From assembly GCA_015061665.1 (NCBI GenBank), contig SUWC01000011.1:1-56592 (forward strand): DNA of 56,592 bases, in the 5' to 3' direction. The notes beneath the pieces were generated by a model. That model did not search any database, was not told where the DNA came from, and saw only the letters and a list, made by a program, of their open reading frames with translations. Positions 49,784-56,561 of the stretch are shown here, one piece after another. Position 1 is the stretch's first letter, and the number at the start of each line of letters is the position of its first letter. This DNA is from Lentisphaerota bacterium (GTDB lineage: Bacteria; Verrucomicrobiota; Kiritimatiellia; RFP12; UBA1067). The position numbers were made by a program, and so were the translations under genes.

Positions 49784-50332
49784 CTATTTGCCCTGGCTGG
49801 CGGAGGTGTCGTTGCGCTTATGGCGGCGGTTTTTAGCGAAAAGCAGCTCCTCGGGGAAGCCTTTTCTGATGCGGACGCAGAACTGGCACAGCGAGACGCC
49901 CAGACGATCCGCCCACTCGCGCGTGGTCAGCGTCTCGCCCTTGTAGGTCAGCTTGCGACAGCGCCAGCTGTTGTCGAACTCAATGGGCTCGAGCCCGAGG
50001 CACTGTCCGACCGAATAGCCCTTCCGCAACCGCTTGTCTATCGTGATGCGGGGAACGCCCAGCTTCTTCGACCATTCGGCCACAGTCCTGTGCTCACCCT
50101 TGTACTCCAGCACCTTCGCCTTGGTTCGCTCCCTGTTCTCCGCCTTGCGCGCCTCAAACGCCTCGGATGCCGCGGCTCGCTCGGACTCGTCAACGGGAGT
50201 CTCGAACGCGCGCTGGACCGTCCAGCCCTTCGCCAGGCGCAGGCGCAGTACGTCATGGTCGATCCCCAGGCGCGCCGCCCAGCCTATGAGCGTCAGCCTG
50301 AACCCAAGATACTCGTATAACTTTCGTTTCAT
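49784..50332 (-). CDS. Protein of three HTH-like repeats (unrecognised family), protein 1
   Basis: 182 aa made of three degenerate repeats at about residues 5-44, 74-115 and 127-165. Each follows the pattern Y-x-G-x3-T-x3-W-(A/S)-x2-L-G-(I/V)-x4-(I/L/F)-x2-R-(L/I)-x2-G-(W/Y/F), e.g. LTYKGETLTTREWADRLGVS, with lengths and hydrophobic spacing of a helix-turn-helix. Such modules accompany phage or mobile-element proteins; here no nuclease or recombinase is attached. A charged linker (50-72) separates repeats 1 and 2. DNA or RNA binding is inferred. Follows protein 2 by 36 bp and ends at a strong terminator. Confidence 0.72.
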   Translation of the reverse strand: MKRKLYEYLGFRLTLIGWAARLGIDHDVLRLRLAKGWTVQRAFETPVDESERAAASEAFEARKAENRERTKAKVLEYKGEHRTVAEWSKKLGVPRITIDKRLRKGYSVGQCLGLEPIEFDNSWRCRKLTYKGETLTTREWADRLGVSLCQFCVRIRKGFPEELLFAKNRRHKRNDTSASQGK

Positions 50333-50368
50333 TTTGGCTCTTCATGCACTTGTTTTGCTCGATTTTCC

Positions 50369-50848
50369 TCAGTTTGCCCTGAACACATCTGCTACTCCCA
50401 TTCCACTATTCCAGCGCTGAAGGAACTCGTCGCACGTAATGCCAAGCCGCTCCGCCCATTCGCAGGCGCGAAGCGCGACGCCGTCGTACACAAAGGCCTG
50501 GTGACGCTTGAACGTGATGCACTTTCCGTCGCTGCACTTGAACGGACGGTTGTAGCGGACGCAGTAGTAGATGACGTGGTAGGCACACCCCAGCTCCTTT
50601 GCCCAGTCCTTGACAGTCATGAAGCGTCCGTCGCCTTCGAGAATGTAGCTTGTCCTCGGCGGCCGATACTTCACCTCCTGCGGGCGTGGACGCTCCCAAT
50701 CGGCGATAGGGGTTCCCAAGGTCTTTTCGATGCTCCAACCGCCGATCAGCCGGGCTTCAAGGGCAGACTCCGCCACGCCGAGCCTCTTCGCCCATCCGCG
50801 CAAAGGCAGCGTCACGCCATTGTATGTATATCTACGTAGTCGTCGCAT
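50369..50848 (-). CDS. Protein of three HTH-like repeats (unrecognised family), protein 2
   Basis: 159 aa with repeats at about 6-45, 67-105 and 117-157 (YTYNGVTLPLRGWAKRLGVA, RFMTVKDWAKELGC, FVYDGVALRACEWAERLGIT). Same module as protein 1, so the two are paralogues made by module duplication. The 5' 27 codons and the region upstream are repeated at 52819-52978, beyond the ATPase gene, where the copy is broken. Function unknown; a sequence-specific nucleic-acid binder is plausible. Confidence 0.72.
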   Translation of the reverse strand: MRRLRRYTYNGVTLPLRGWAKRLGVAESALEARLIGGWSIEKTLGTPIADWERPRPQEVKYRPPRTSYILEGDGRFMTVKDWAKELGCAYHVIYYCVRYNRPFKCSDGKCITFKRHQAFVYDGVALRACEWAERLGITCDEFLQRWNSGMGVADVFRAN

Positions 50849-50926
50849 AGTGGAGTCTAAAGTTGGAGTATTGAGTTGGAGTTGGAGAGCGGTAGTTTAG
50901 TTTTATTAGTGCGCTACGCGCAACCA
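50767..50926. repeat. Direct repeat 1, copy A
   Basis: 160 bp matching 52819-52978 with three mismatches. Spans the start of HTH-repeat protein 2 and its upstream region, including a TTGGAG hexamer run. Confidence 0.92.
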
Positions 50927-51055
50927 AGGAAAGGGCGCGAATCCGCATTTGGTTCCCCGCTCCTTGCTAAGATGAGGAAGAAAGAATGTAGCTTGCAAAG
51001 CCTTAAGTTCTCGAAAGCGTCAATGGTCAGAAAAGGAAAGTCTCATGTAAGCCTA

Positions 51056-51465
51056 CATCACGCGCGGGCTCGATGCCTGCGCGCCACAACAAGAATTACC
51101 GGGCGCGAGCAGATGTCCAGCGAGATTCAAGTCTCATTATAGTCTCCATAAGCGCCACGTCCACTCGACTTTTCTCTTATAAAAGGGAATCAAGTACCAT
51201 TGCAAAATGGGAAATGCGAAGCACGTCACGAAAGTTAGCAGAAATCAAAAGTCTAGCCGCGCAGCATCTACCTTTTGCGTAAGGGGCGAGAGCCGACCGT
51301 CGCACGAGAGGACGGACGCGAAGACGCCGCCTTTGAAAACACTGCCTGCAACCAGAGACCTTTGCTGAGGCATGACTGACTAAGCGAAGCTTGTTGTCTA
51401 CGCGCAAAAGGCGGCTAACTCGCGGACTCCGGGTCGGGCGAGCGGGTCGGGATCGCCCCTGTAGC
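51056..51465. repeat. Direct repeat 2, copy A (conserved non-coding block)
   Basis: 410 bp matching 53308-53717 at roughly 96% identity with no length change (constant offset of 2252 bp). Includes the 3' end of an XRE gene. Reading frames in either strand are interrupted in one copy, which argues for a structured RNA or a regulatory region rather than protein. Confidence 0.9.
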
Positions 51466-51498
51466 GCCCTTGGTCTTGGGCCTCAACATCGGGTAGAA
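51415..51498 (-). pseudogene. 3' remnant of an XRE regulator gene
   Basis: Matches the last ~28 codons and stop of the intact XRE gene at 53667-53972 (tail ATGAIPTRSPDPESAS), with a 28-bp segment missing. Upstream of this point the similarity stops where the ATPase segment begins. Confidence 0.75.
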
Positions 51499-51574
51499 AC
51501 TAATGCGTAGCAACTCGGGCCTAACTACTGGTGCGCCTTGTACAGTCTTTCCTGCTCTTTGCGCTGTTCATCCC

Positions 51575-51602
51575 GGCGGAAGCGAGCCAAACCACTTCCG
51601 CC
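51575..51602 (-). terminator. Stem-loop after the ATPase gene
   Basis: Arms GGCGGAAG and CTTCCGCC with a 12-nt loop, 14 bp downstream of the ATPase stop. No T-run. Confidence 0.45.
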
Positions 51603-51615
51603 AACGGCGGTAGGG

Positions 51616-52728
51616 TCACATCTTGCGGCGAATCCACTCCTTGAAAAACGGATTCACAAAACGATATTCGGCCCCATACAAGTATATCATGCGCTTTGCG
51701 ACAAGCCTCTTCAATGCAGTGCGCAACGCCCCTGTGCTTGTCGTGCCGACTTTCTTCATAAACTCCTCCGAAAATATCTTCAAACCGCCTATCCCCGCCA
51801 GCGCGCGTAGGACAGAGACCTGAAGTGGAGTCAACTGGCGGACATTCTCCCCATACAATTCCCCTTCTCGACTGAAGAGCAGGTCAAAAGCTGCATTCAT
51901 ATCCTGCAGTGTTATCGTCTGCCCTTCATCGGTCGAGTCCCAAATCAGCTGGCAAATCTGCTGAACGTCGCCGGACACCGAATCGGCATAATCGATAAGA
52001 CTGTTTGCCGTCTCCGTGTCGATCTTCCGCTTGCCCCTATTGAATCGGGAAACCACGAACTTAGAAAATTCGTCCTTGTCTATCGCTCCAACGGTAAACT
52101 GTATTGCCGACTTGAAGAACGGGCTCTCGCTGTCGTCGAATATCCTGGCCATTTCATTGCGGACGCTGCCGGAAAACAAATATGGCACGTCTGGCTGAAA
52201 CTGGATTGTCGATCGCATCTCGGCCAAGATGGAGTCGGCGTTTTCAAGATCGAGAATATCCTGAAACTCGTCGAACACGACACACATCTTCTCTTCACTT
52301 GCCAGCTTGCGTATCATTCCCATTGTTACGCCCAGCGAATCCGGTTCGTTGGCATTTGCCGCATCGATTTCAACTGTCGGCGCGCCTGTATTCGTATCGA
52401 ATGAAAGAACTGGGCGAAGCCGACCGACAAGGGACATGGCCTTTTTAAGGAACGGCATCTGCGCGCTCGCCTCCCCGACACCAGTCATCACCCTTCTGCA
52501 AAAATCTGAAATGGAGCGGATGCAGTACAAATCCACAAACAGAAGCTTGTAGCCGCGCATAGAGCCAACCGTAGCCTTGATGAGTGACGTTTTACCCATC
52601 CTCCTTGCGCCCAGTATGACAACATTCTGTCCAGATTCGATGTACGACGCAAGCTGCTTCTGCAACTGCGGCCTTGGACAGAAGTATTCTCCTTCTACTA
52701 CGCAACCATATTTGAATGGGTTTCTCAT
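51616..52728 (-). CDS. Archaeal-type AAA ATPase (ATPase_2 family)
   Basis: 370 aa. Starts MRNPFKYGCVVEGEYFCPRP, then Walker A GARRMGKTS, VVFDEFQDI as Walker B, an arginine-rich sensor region (FSGSVRNEMARIFDDSESPF) and a C-terminal winged-helix part (LTPLQVSVLRALAGIGGLKI, STGALRTALKRLV). Similar ATPases occur in archaea and in mobile regions of bacteria; function is mostly unknown. AGGAG lies ahead of the ATG. It is enclosed by long direct repeats, has its own promoter bracketed by an inverted repeat, and its AT content is higher than that of the neighbours, all of which suggests later arrival. Confidence 0.88.
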   Translation of the reverse strand: MRNPFKYGCVVEGEYFCPRPQLQKQLASYIESGQNVVILGARRMGKTSLIKATVGSMRGYKLLFVDLYCIRSISDFCRRVMTGVGEASAQMPFLKKAMSLVGRLRPVLSFDTNTGAPTVEIDAANANEPDSLGVTMGMIRKLASEEKMCVVFDEFQDILDLENADSILAEMRSTIQFQPDVPYLFSGSVRNEMARIFDDSESPFFKSAIQFTVGAIDKDEFSKFVVSRFNRGKRKIDTETANSLIDYADSVSGDVQQICQLIWDSTDEGQTITLQDMNAAFDLLFSREGELYGENVRQLTPLQVSVLRALAGIGGLKIFSEEFMKKVGTTSTGALRTALKRLVAKRMIYLYGAEYRFVNPFFKEWIRRKM

Positions 52729-52750
52729 TTTGCTCCTTTTAGCGCAAGAT

Positions 52751-52806
52751 TTTATGCCCTATATTGTACTATATTTTTTAGAGCAAATCAACTGCCAGGG
52801 CATAAA
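52751..52806. promoter_or_regulatory. ATPase promoter enclosed by an inverted repeat
   Basis: Minus strand TTGATT (52791-52786), 17-bp spacer, TACAAT (52768-52763). Perfect 10-bp arms TTTATGCCCT (52751-52760) and AGGGCATAAA (52797-52806) lie on both sides and could form an operator loop or mark an element end. Confidence 0.6.
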
Positions 52807-52900
52807 TTTCTTTATCGCACTCCGCCACGCCGAGCCTCTTCGCCCATCCACGCAAAGGCAGCGTCACGCCATTGTATGTATATCTACGTAGTCGTCGCAT
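52778..52900 (-). pseudogene. Truncated copy of HTH-repeat protein 2
   Basis: Keeps the first 27 codons (MRRLRRYTYNGVTLPLRGWA...) and then switches to unrelated sequence, ending after 40 codons. The break is the edge of direct repeat 1 and lies at the ATPase promoter. Confidence 0.8.
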
Positions 52901-52978
52901 AGTGGAGTCTAAAGTTTGAGTATTGAGTTGGAGTTGGAGAGCGGTAGTTTAGTTTTATTAGTGCGCTACGCGCGACCA
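52819..52978. repeat. Direct repeat 1, copy B
   Basis: 160 bp, three differences from 50767-50926 (constant offset 2052 bp). Confidence 0.92.
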
Positions 52979-53307
52979 CGAACCGCGGCGCATCTGACGC
53001 GCGGCTTCGCCGCTTGTGCCGCCGCGTCTACGCCGTGGCATGAAGGTCGCGTTCGCATCCCACCGATGTTTCGTTGTCTTTATATTTGCCGCGACCTTCG
53101 CCAGGCGTCTCCGCGCCGTCGCGACCGTTGGTCGCCGTCAGATGCCCGCGACACGAATCGGGCTTCGCCCGACACGATTATACACGAATGAAAGACATCC
53201 TTTAACTCCATTCCCATCAGCCGAATAGCCCTTATATCAGTAGCTGAACAAGTCTTCAGTTCTCATAAGCGTCAATACAAGTCAAACAAAAGACTCTTCA
53301 AAGTCTT

Positions 53308-53717
53308 CATCACGCGCGGGCTCGATGCCTGCGCGCAACAACAAAACTTATCGGGCGCGAGCAGATGTCCAGCGAGATTCAAGTCTCATTACAGTCTCCA
53401 TAAGCGCCACGTCCACTCGACTTTTCTCTTTTAAAAGGGAATCAAGTACCATTGCAAAATGGGAAACGCGGAGCACGTCACGAAAGTTAGCAGAAATCAA
53501 AAGTCTAGCCGCGCAGCATCTACCTTTTGCGTAAGGGGCGAGAGCCGACCGTCGCACGAGAGGACGGACGCGAAGACGCCGCCTTTGAAAACACTGTCTG
53601 CAACCCAAGACTTACACCGAGGCATGACTGACTAAGCGAAGCTTGTTGTCTACGCGCAAAAGGCGGCTAACTCGCGGACTCCGGGTCGGGCGAGCGGGTC
53701 GGGATCGCCCCTGTAGC
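53308..53717. repeat. Direct repeat 2, copy B (conserved non-coding block)
   Basis: Pair of 51056-51465. Continues into the intact XRE gene, so copy B has the original junction on the XRE side while copy A has it on the HTH-array side. Confidence 0.9.
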
Positions 53718-53972
53718 ACTCGCGGTCGGGTGAGCCCCTGTAGCACTCTTGGGCCTCAACATCGGGTAGAACTCCAGATCCAGCGCATCCGCCAACTGCC
53801 ACGCTCTCTCGAACGACAGCCCTACTACGCCTGATAGCACGCGGAAGACGCCGGTGTGCGACACATTCGCCTTCCGCGCCAACGCCGTGGCCGTCATCCC
53901 CTTCTCCTCCATGGCCTTGTTTATCCGCGTAATGAAATCCAGTTCAATTATGTCTTTCTCTTTCATCTTCAT
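53667..53972 (-). CDS. XRE-family HTH regulator
   Basis: 101 aa. FITRINKAMEEKGMTATALA, NVSHTGVFRVLSG and FERAWQLADALDLEFYPML form a Cro/C1-type HTH; the C-terminus is a short direct repeat (SATGA...SATGA) of the DNA word GCCCCTGTAGCACT. It starts inside the stop of the glycosyltransferase gene (ATGA overlap), so it is translated with it. Could be an antitoxin-like or repressor protein; its target may be the duplicated region downstream. Confidence 0.82.
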   Translation of the reverse strand: MKMKEKDIIELDFITRINKAMEEKGMTATALARKANVSHTGVFRVLSGVVGLSFERAWQLADALDLEFYPMLRPKSATGAHPTASATGAIPTRSPDPESAS

Positions 53973-54826
53973 TTTCTGCCCTTTCTAAGCACAAAACCCC
54001 ATATCTTGAAGAGGTACTTCAGGTAGATAAGCGGGAGGCACGACCAGATGCCGTGGGAGCGGAGCGCTCGCAGGTCTTCGCGGTTGATTTCCACGTTCGA
54101 GCGCCAACCAGCGGTGGATGCTCCACCCATGCGCATCACGACAACACACTCCGGCAGATACGCCGCCTTGAGCTTCGCGAGATACAAGTACCTGAGCTCC
54201 AGCTCAAAGTCAGCGCAGATGCGGTAGTCGAGCGAATATCCGCCCAGCCGCTCGAAACACTCTCGCCTCACATAGAACGACGGATGCGGCACCATCGCGG
54301 CAAACCTGAACATCCACGGCTTCCACTTCGCAGCCGAACAGTACCGCACTGTCTTGGCCGCTCTCAGCGCCTCGACCCAGGCCCCTTCCCTCACAAACCT
54401 AATGTCGGCATAAAGCGCATCAATTCGGCCTTCATCAGAAACATTGCAAAGAAGGTCAGACCTACATTGCAATGTTTCGCAGAAATGCTTTTCAAATTGT
54501 GCCGCAATATGCGCCAGCGTGTCATCAGTGGCCAACACGTCATCGGCATTCAGAATTCCGATGATATCCCCTGTCGCCATCTTAATCCCCTTATTGATGG
54601 CATCGTACATTCCGCGATCCCTCTCGCTGATCCACTTGAAGGTTAACCGTGCAGAACGTGCAGAGCGTGCAGAATACTCCTTGATGACATCCACCGTGCC
54701 GTCCTTCGATCCTCCGTCGACGACGATGTATTCGACCTCGACGCCCTTCTGCTCTAGGACGCTATCGATCGCGGTTCTGATCGTCCCCGCGCTGTTGTAG
54801 CAAGCAGTTATAAGTGAAATCTTCAT
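53969..54826 (-). CDS. Glycosyltransferase family 2
   Basis: 285 aa. GT-A fold: ISLITACYNSAGTIRTAIDS, VDGGSKDGTVDVIKEY, SERDRGMYDAINKGIKMATG, and the metal-binding LNADDV. C-terminal amphipathic/hydrophobic piece. Transfers sugars for surface polysaccharide. Residues ~52-60 (SARSARSAR) are encoded by a 9-bp tandem repeat (54649-54675), an in-frame insertion between beta strand and helix. Confidence 0.9.
   Translation of the reverse strand: MKISLITACYNSAGTIRTAIDSVLEQKGVEVEYIVVDGGSKDGTVDVIKEYSARSARSARLTFKWISERDRGMYDAINKGIKMATGDIIGILNADDVLATDDTLAHIAAQFEKHFCETLQCRSDLLCNVSDEGRIDALYADIRFVREGAWVEALRAAKTVRYCSAAKWKPWMFRFAAMVPHPSFYVRRECFERLGGYSLDYRICADFELELRYLYLAKLKAAYLPECVVVMRMGGASTAGWRSNVEINREDLRALRSHGIWSCLPLIYLKYLFKIWGFVLRKGRK
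54649..54675. repeat. 9-bp tandem repeat in glycosyltransferase gene
   Basis: GTGCAGAAC, GTGCAGAGC, GTGCAGAAT; translated on the minus strand as a Ser-Ala-Arg triplet repeat. Confidence 0.85.
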
Positions 54827-54836
54827 TTGAAATATC

Positions 54837-55751
54837 TCATTTGGACGTTAGACCGGAGACGAGGGACGATAGGGCATGCTTCAGTAGCAAGACGCGCTCT
54901 GTAGGGGTTCCATCCCGATATCCCTTCAGATATATCAGCCGCCCGCCATAGCCACTCCACAACTCCCCATCTACATAATCTACACGTTCTACACGGCTCA
55001 AGCCTTCCCCCCACGCGGGCGCTCCATCGGTGGTAATCACGCGCTTGCCACGCTCTAGCGCCTCTGCGATAACAAGGCCAAAGTTCTCGGACAGCGTCGG
55101 AAGAACGAGTACATCGCACCATTCCCAGACTTTCTCAAGCTCTTCGCCAAAGGCATTGCTGACGGCACGGAACTCAACGGAACACTTATTATAATATGTG
55201 GCAAGAGCTGATTCGAGGTAGGAGAGGCCTTTTAGGGGATGACGGCGCCCAAGATAGAGGAGATGTATGGGCCTGGACGATCTGGAAATGATAAAATGGG
55301 TCTGACCTGTTTTATCATTTTGATGGAGTCGGAAAAAGCGTTTGATGTCGGTAACCTCAACTGGCGGGCAATGCTTGCCAAGATACGACTGAATCCAGCC
55401 CTTCTCCGCTTCGCAAGTGGCAACAAGCGTCTTGCAGCGGCGAAGACTGAATCTCTCTATTGGCCCGACAAGCCACTTCTTCCAACCATGATAGTGCAAC
55501 CGTACTGGGTCATAGCAAGCCTCCGGCATCCATCTGACGTTCCGCCCCCAAAGCGCCGACCACCACAAACACGGCAACCATCCACAGTGAATCCACACTT
55601 CATCCGCCGCTCGCAGCGCGCGCACCTTCGCCCACGTCGCAAACGACACCTCATGCCCTTCGCGGCGCTGCTCGTCCATGATGAGCCGCGCAATGTTCGC
55701 CGCGCCATTCCACTTCTGCCATCCAGCGCAAATGTGGAGAATCGATTTCAT
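54837..55751 (-). CDS. Glycosyltransferase, GT4-like
   Basis: 304 aa from ATG 55751, which overlaps the upstream gene by 4 bp. GT-B fold: ILHICAGWQKWNGAANIARL near the N-terminus, LLYLGRRHPLKGLSYLESAL in the middle, and the E-x7-E motif SENFGLVIAEALERGKRVIT. Likely uses a nucleotide sugar in polysaccharide synthesis. SRVERVDYVDG is encoded by a 9-bp repeat (54971-54997) also found between genes at 13594. Confidence 0.88.
   Translation of the reverse strand: MKSILHICAGWQKWNGAANIARLIMDEQRREGHEVSFATWAKVRALRAADEVWIHCGWLPCLWWSALWGRNVRWMPEACYDPVRLHYHGWKKWLVGPIERFSLRRCKTLVATCEAEKGWIQSYLGKHCPPVEVTDIKRFFRLHQNDKTGQTHFIISRSSRPIHLLYLGRRHPLKGLSYLESALATYYNKCSVEFRAVSNAFGEELEKVWEWCDVLVLPTLSENFGLVIAEALERGKRVITTDGAPAWGEGLSRVERVDYVDGELWSGYGGRLIYLKGYRDGTPTERVLLLKHALSSLVSGLTSK
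54971..54997. repeat. 9-bp tandem repeat in GT4-like gene
   Basis: CTACATAAT, CTACACGTT, CTACACGGC; matches the array at 13594-13620 plus flanks (ACGGCTC) in the spacer. Confidence 0.85.
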
Positions 55752-56500
55752 GCAATCTCGCTCCAACGCCTACCACGGAACCGGGCTGAATCTATCTTGC
55801 GTTTGAGCCAAGAGCCGTCAAGAATGCTTGCAACACGAGTGATATTGCGCCAGAAGCCACGAGATGAAACGCCATACTTCTCATCTACTTGAGCCCACTC
55901 AGCCAATTGAGCAACACGGTTGCAGCCGCTACCTGTTAAGGAGCCATCATGTTCCCGGAACCCCCAGATATAATCATTAATGCTGGCAAACTTGACACCA
56001 GCCTGTGTCCATCTAGTCCACAAATCAATATCCATTACATACCTTAGGCCAACGTCAAAGCCGCCTAATCGTTCCCATAAACTGCGTTTAAAGAACGCAC
56101 TCGGGCCACCAGTCCAAACGCCCATTCTCTTCCCTAACCAAGGTCGCCACTTTGCGTCACAACGCGTCCCGATGACTTTATCCTCTTTGTCAATGTAGAT
56201 TGTATTCCCTGCAATCCAATTAATCCTGTCAATCTTGTTAATCCTGTCCAAAACTTTCTTCAGCGCCCCCGGCAGCAGAACATCGTCCGCGTTCAACCAA
56301 AACAGCCACTCGCTCTTCGCCTTCGCAAAGCCCTTGTTCAACGCATCGCTCTGTCCCGCATCTGGCTCGACATCTGCATCCTGCACAATGATCTCCAAGT
56401 TGTCTCCAAGCCCCTGCGCCTTAAGCGAGTCGATCGCCTCGCGAAAGAAAGGCCTCTCGCCCTTCACTGGCACCACGCAACTAAACAAAGGCTTGTTCAT
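55748..56500 (-). CDS. Glycosyltransferase family 2
   Basis: 250 aa from ATG 56500 (PLFSCVVPVKGERPFFREAI). GT-A motifs: IIVQDADVEPDAGQSDALNK, FWLNADDVLLPGALKK, GGPSAFFKRSLWERLGGF, MDIDLWTRW. A frame extension to 56587 is rejected because its codons are a 9-bp repeat. DRINKIDRIN (residues ~89-98) is also a translated 9-bp array (56222-56249). First of three overlapping glycosyltransferase genes. Confidence 0.88.
   Translation of the reverse strand: MNKPLFSCVVPVKGERPFFREAIDSLKAQGLGDNLEIIVQDADVEPDAGQSDALNKGFAKAKSEWLFWLNADDVLLPGALKKVLDRINKIDRINWIAGNTIYIDKEDKVIGTRCDAKWRPWLGKRMGVWTGGPSAFFKRSLWERLGGFDVGLRYVMDIDLWTRWTQAGVKFASINDYIWGFREHDGSLTGSGCNRVAQLAEWAQVDEKYGVSSRGFWRNITRVASILDGSWLKRKIDSARFRGRRWSEIA
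56222..56249. repeat. 9-bp tandem repeat in glycosyltransferase gene
   Basis: AATCCTGTC, AATCTTGTT, AATCCTGTC; translated as an Asp-Arg-Ile / Asn-Lys-Ile array on the minus strand. Confidence 0.85.
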
Positions 56501-56524
56501 TCTGCTGTATCTTCTGACATTTCC

Positions 56525-56549
56525 TTTGCGCTCTTTGCGTTCTTTGCGG
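56525..56549. repeat. 9-bp tandem repeat before glycosyltransferase gene
   Basis: TTTGCGCTC, TTTGCGTTC, TTTGCGG; lies in the gap just upstream of ATG 56500. Confidence 0.8.
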
Positions 56550-56561
56550 CTAAAACAACTC

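Larger units (their letters stand above)
50849..51615. other. Intergenic region with duplicated non-coding block, copy A
   Basis: 767 bp. Holds the rest of direct repeat 1, a copy-specific 129-bp piece (50927-51055), direct repeat 2 (51056-51465), the 3' remnant of an XRE gene (51415-51498) and a hairpin (51575-51602). Short ORFs are not shared intact between the two copies, so I see no gene. Confidence 0.7.
52729..53666. other. Intergenic region with duplicated non-coding block, copy B
   Basis: 938 bp. From left: ATPase promoter, broken copy of HTH-repeat protein 2 (52778-52900), direct repeat 1 copy B, a copy-specific 329-bp piece (52979-53307) full of short GC hairpins such as TCGGGC-TTC-GCCCGA, and direct repeat 2 copy B. 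No intact gene seen. Confidence 0.7.

Noticed and set aside
51073-51282. Plus-strand ORF of 69 codons, also at 53325-53534
   Set aside because: Same length in both copies, but with no SD, no known motif, and substitutions that change residues as often as not. It most likely follows DNA conservation.
51177-51407. Minus-strand ORF of 76 codons in the duplicated block (86 codons at 53348-53608)
   Set aside because: The two copies differ in start and stop, with a TAA in copy A, and the translation is Arg-rich without recognisable domains. Not supported as a gene.
50767-53717. Group II intron, retron or diversity-generating retroelement as the cause of the duplicated block
   Set aside because: No reverse transcriptase gene, no domain V-like hairpin and no template/variable repeat pair with adenine-specific changes were found.
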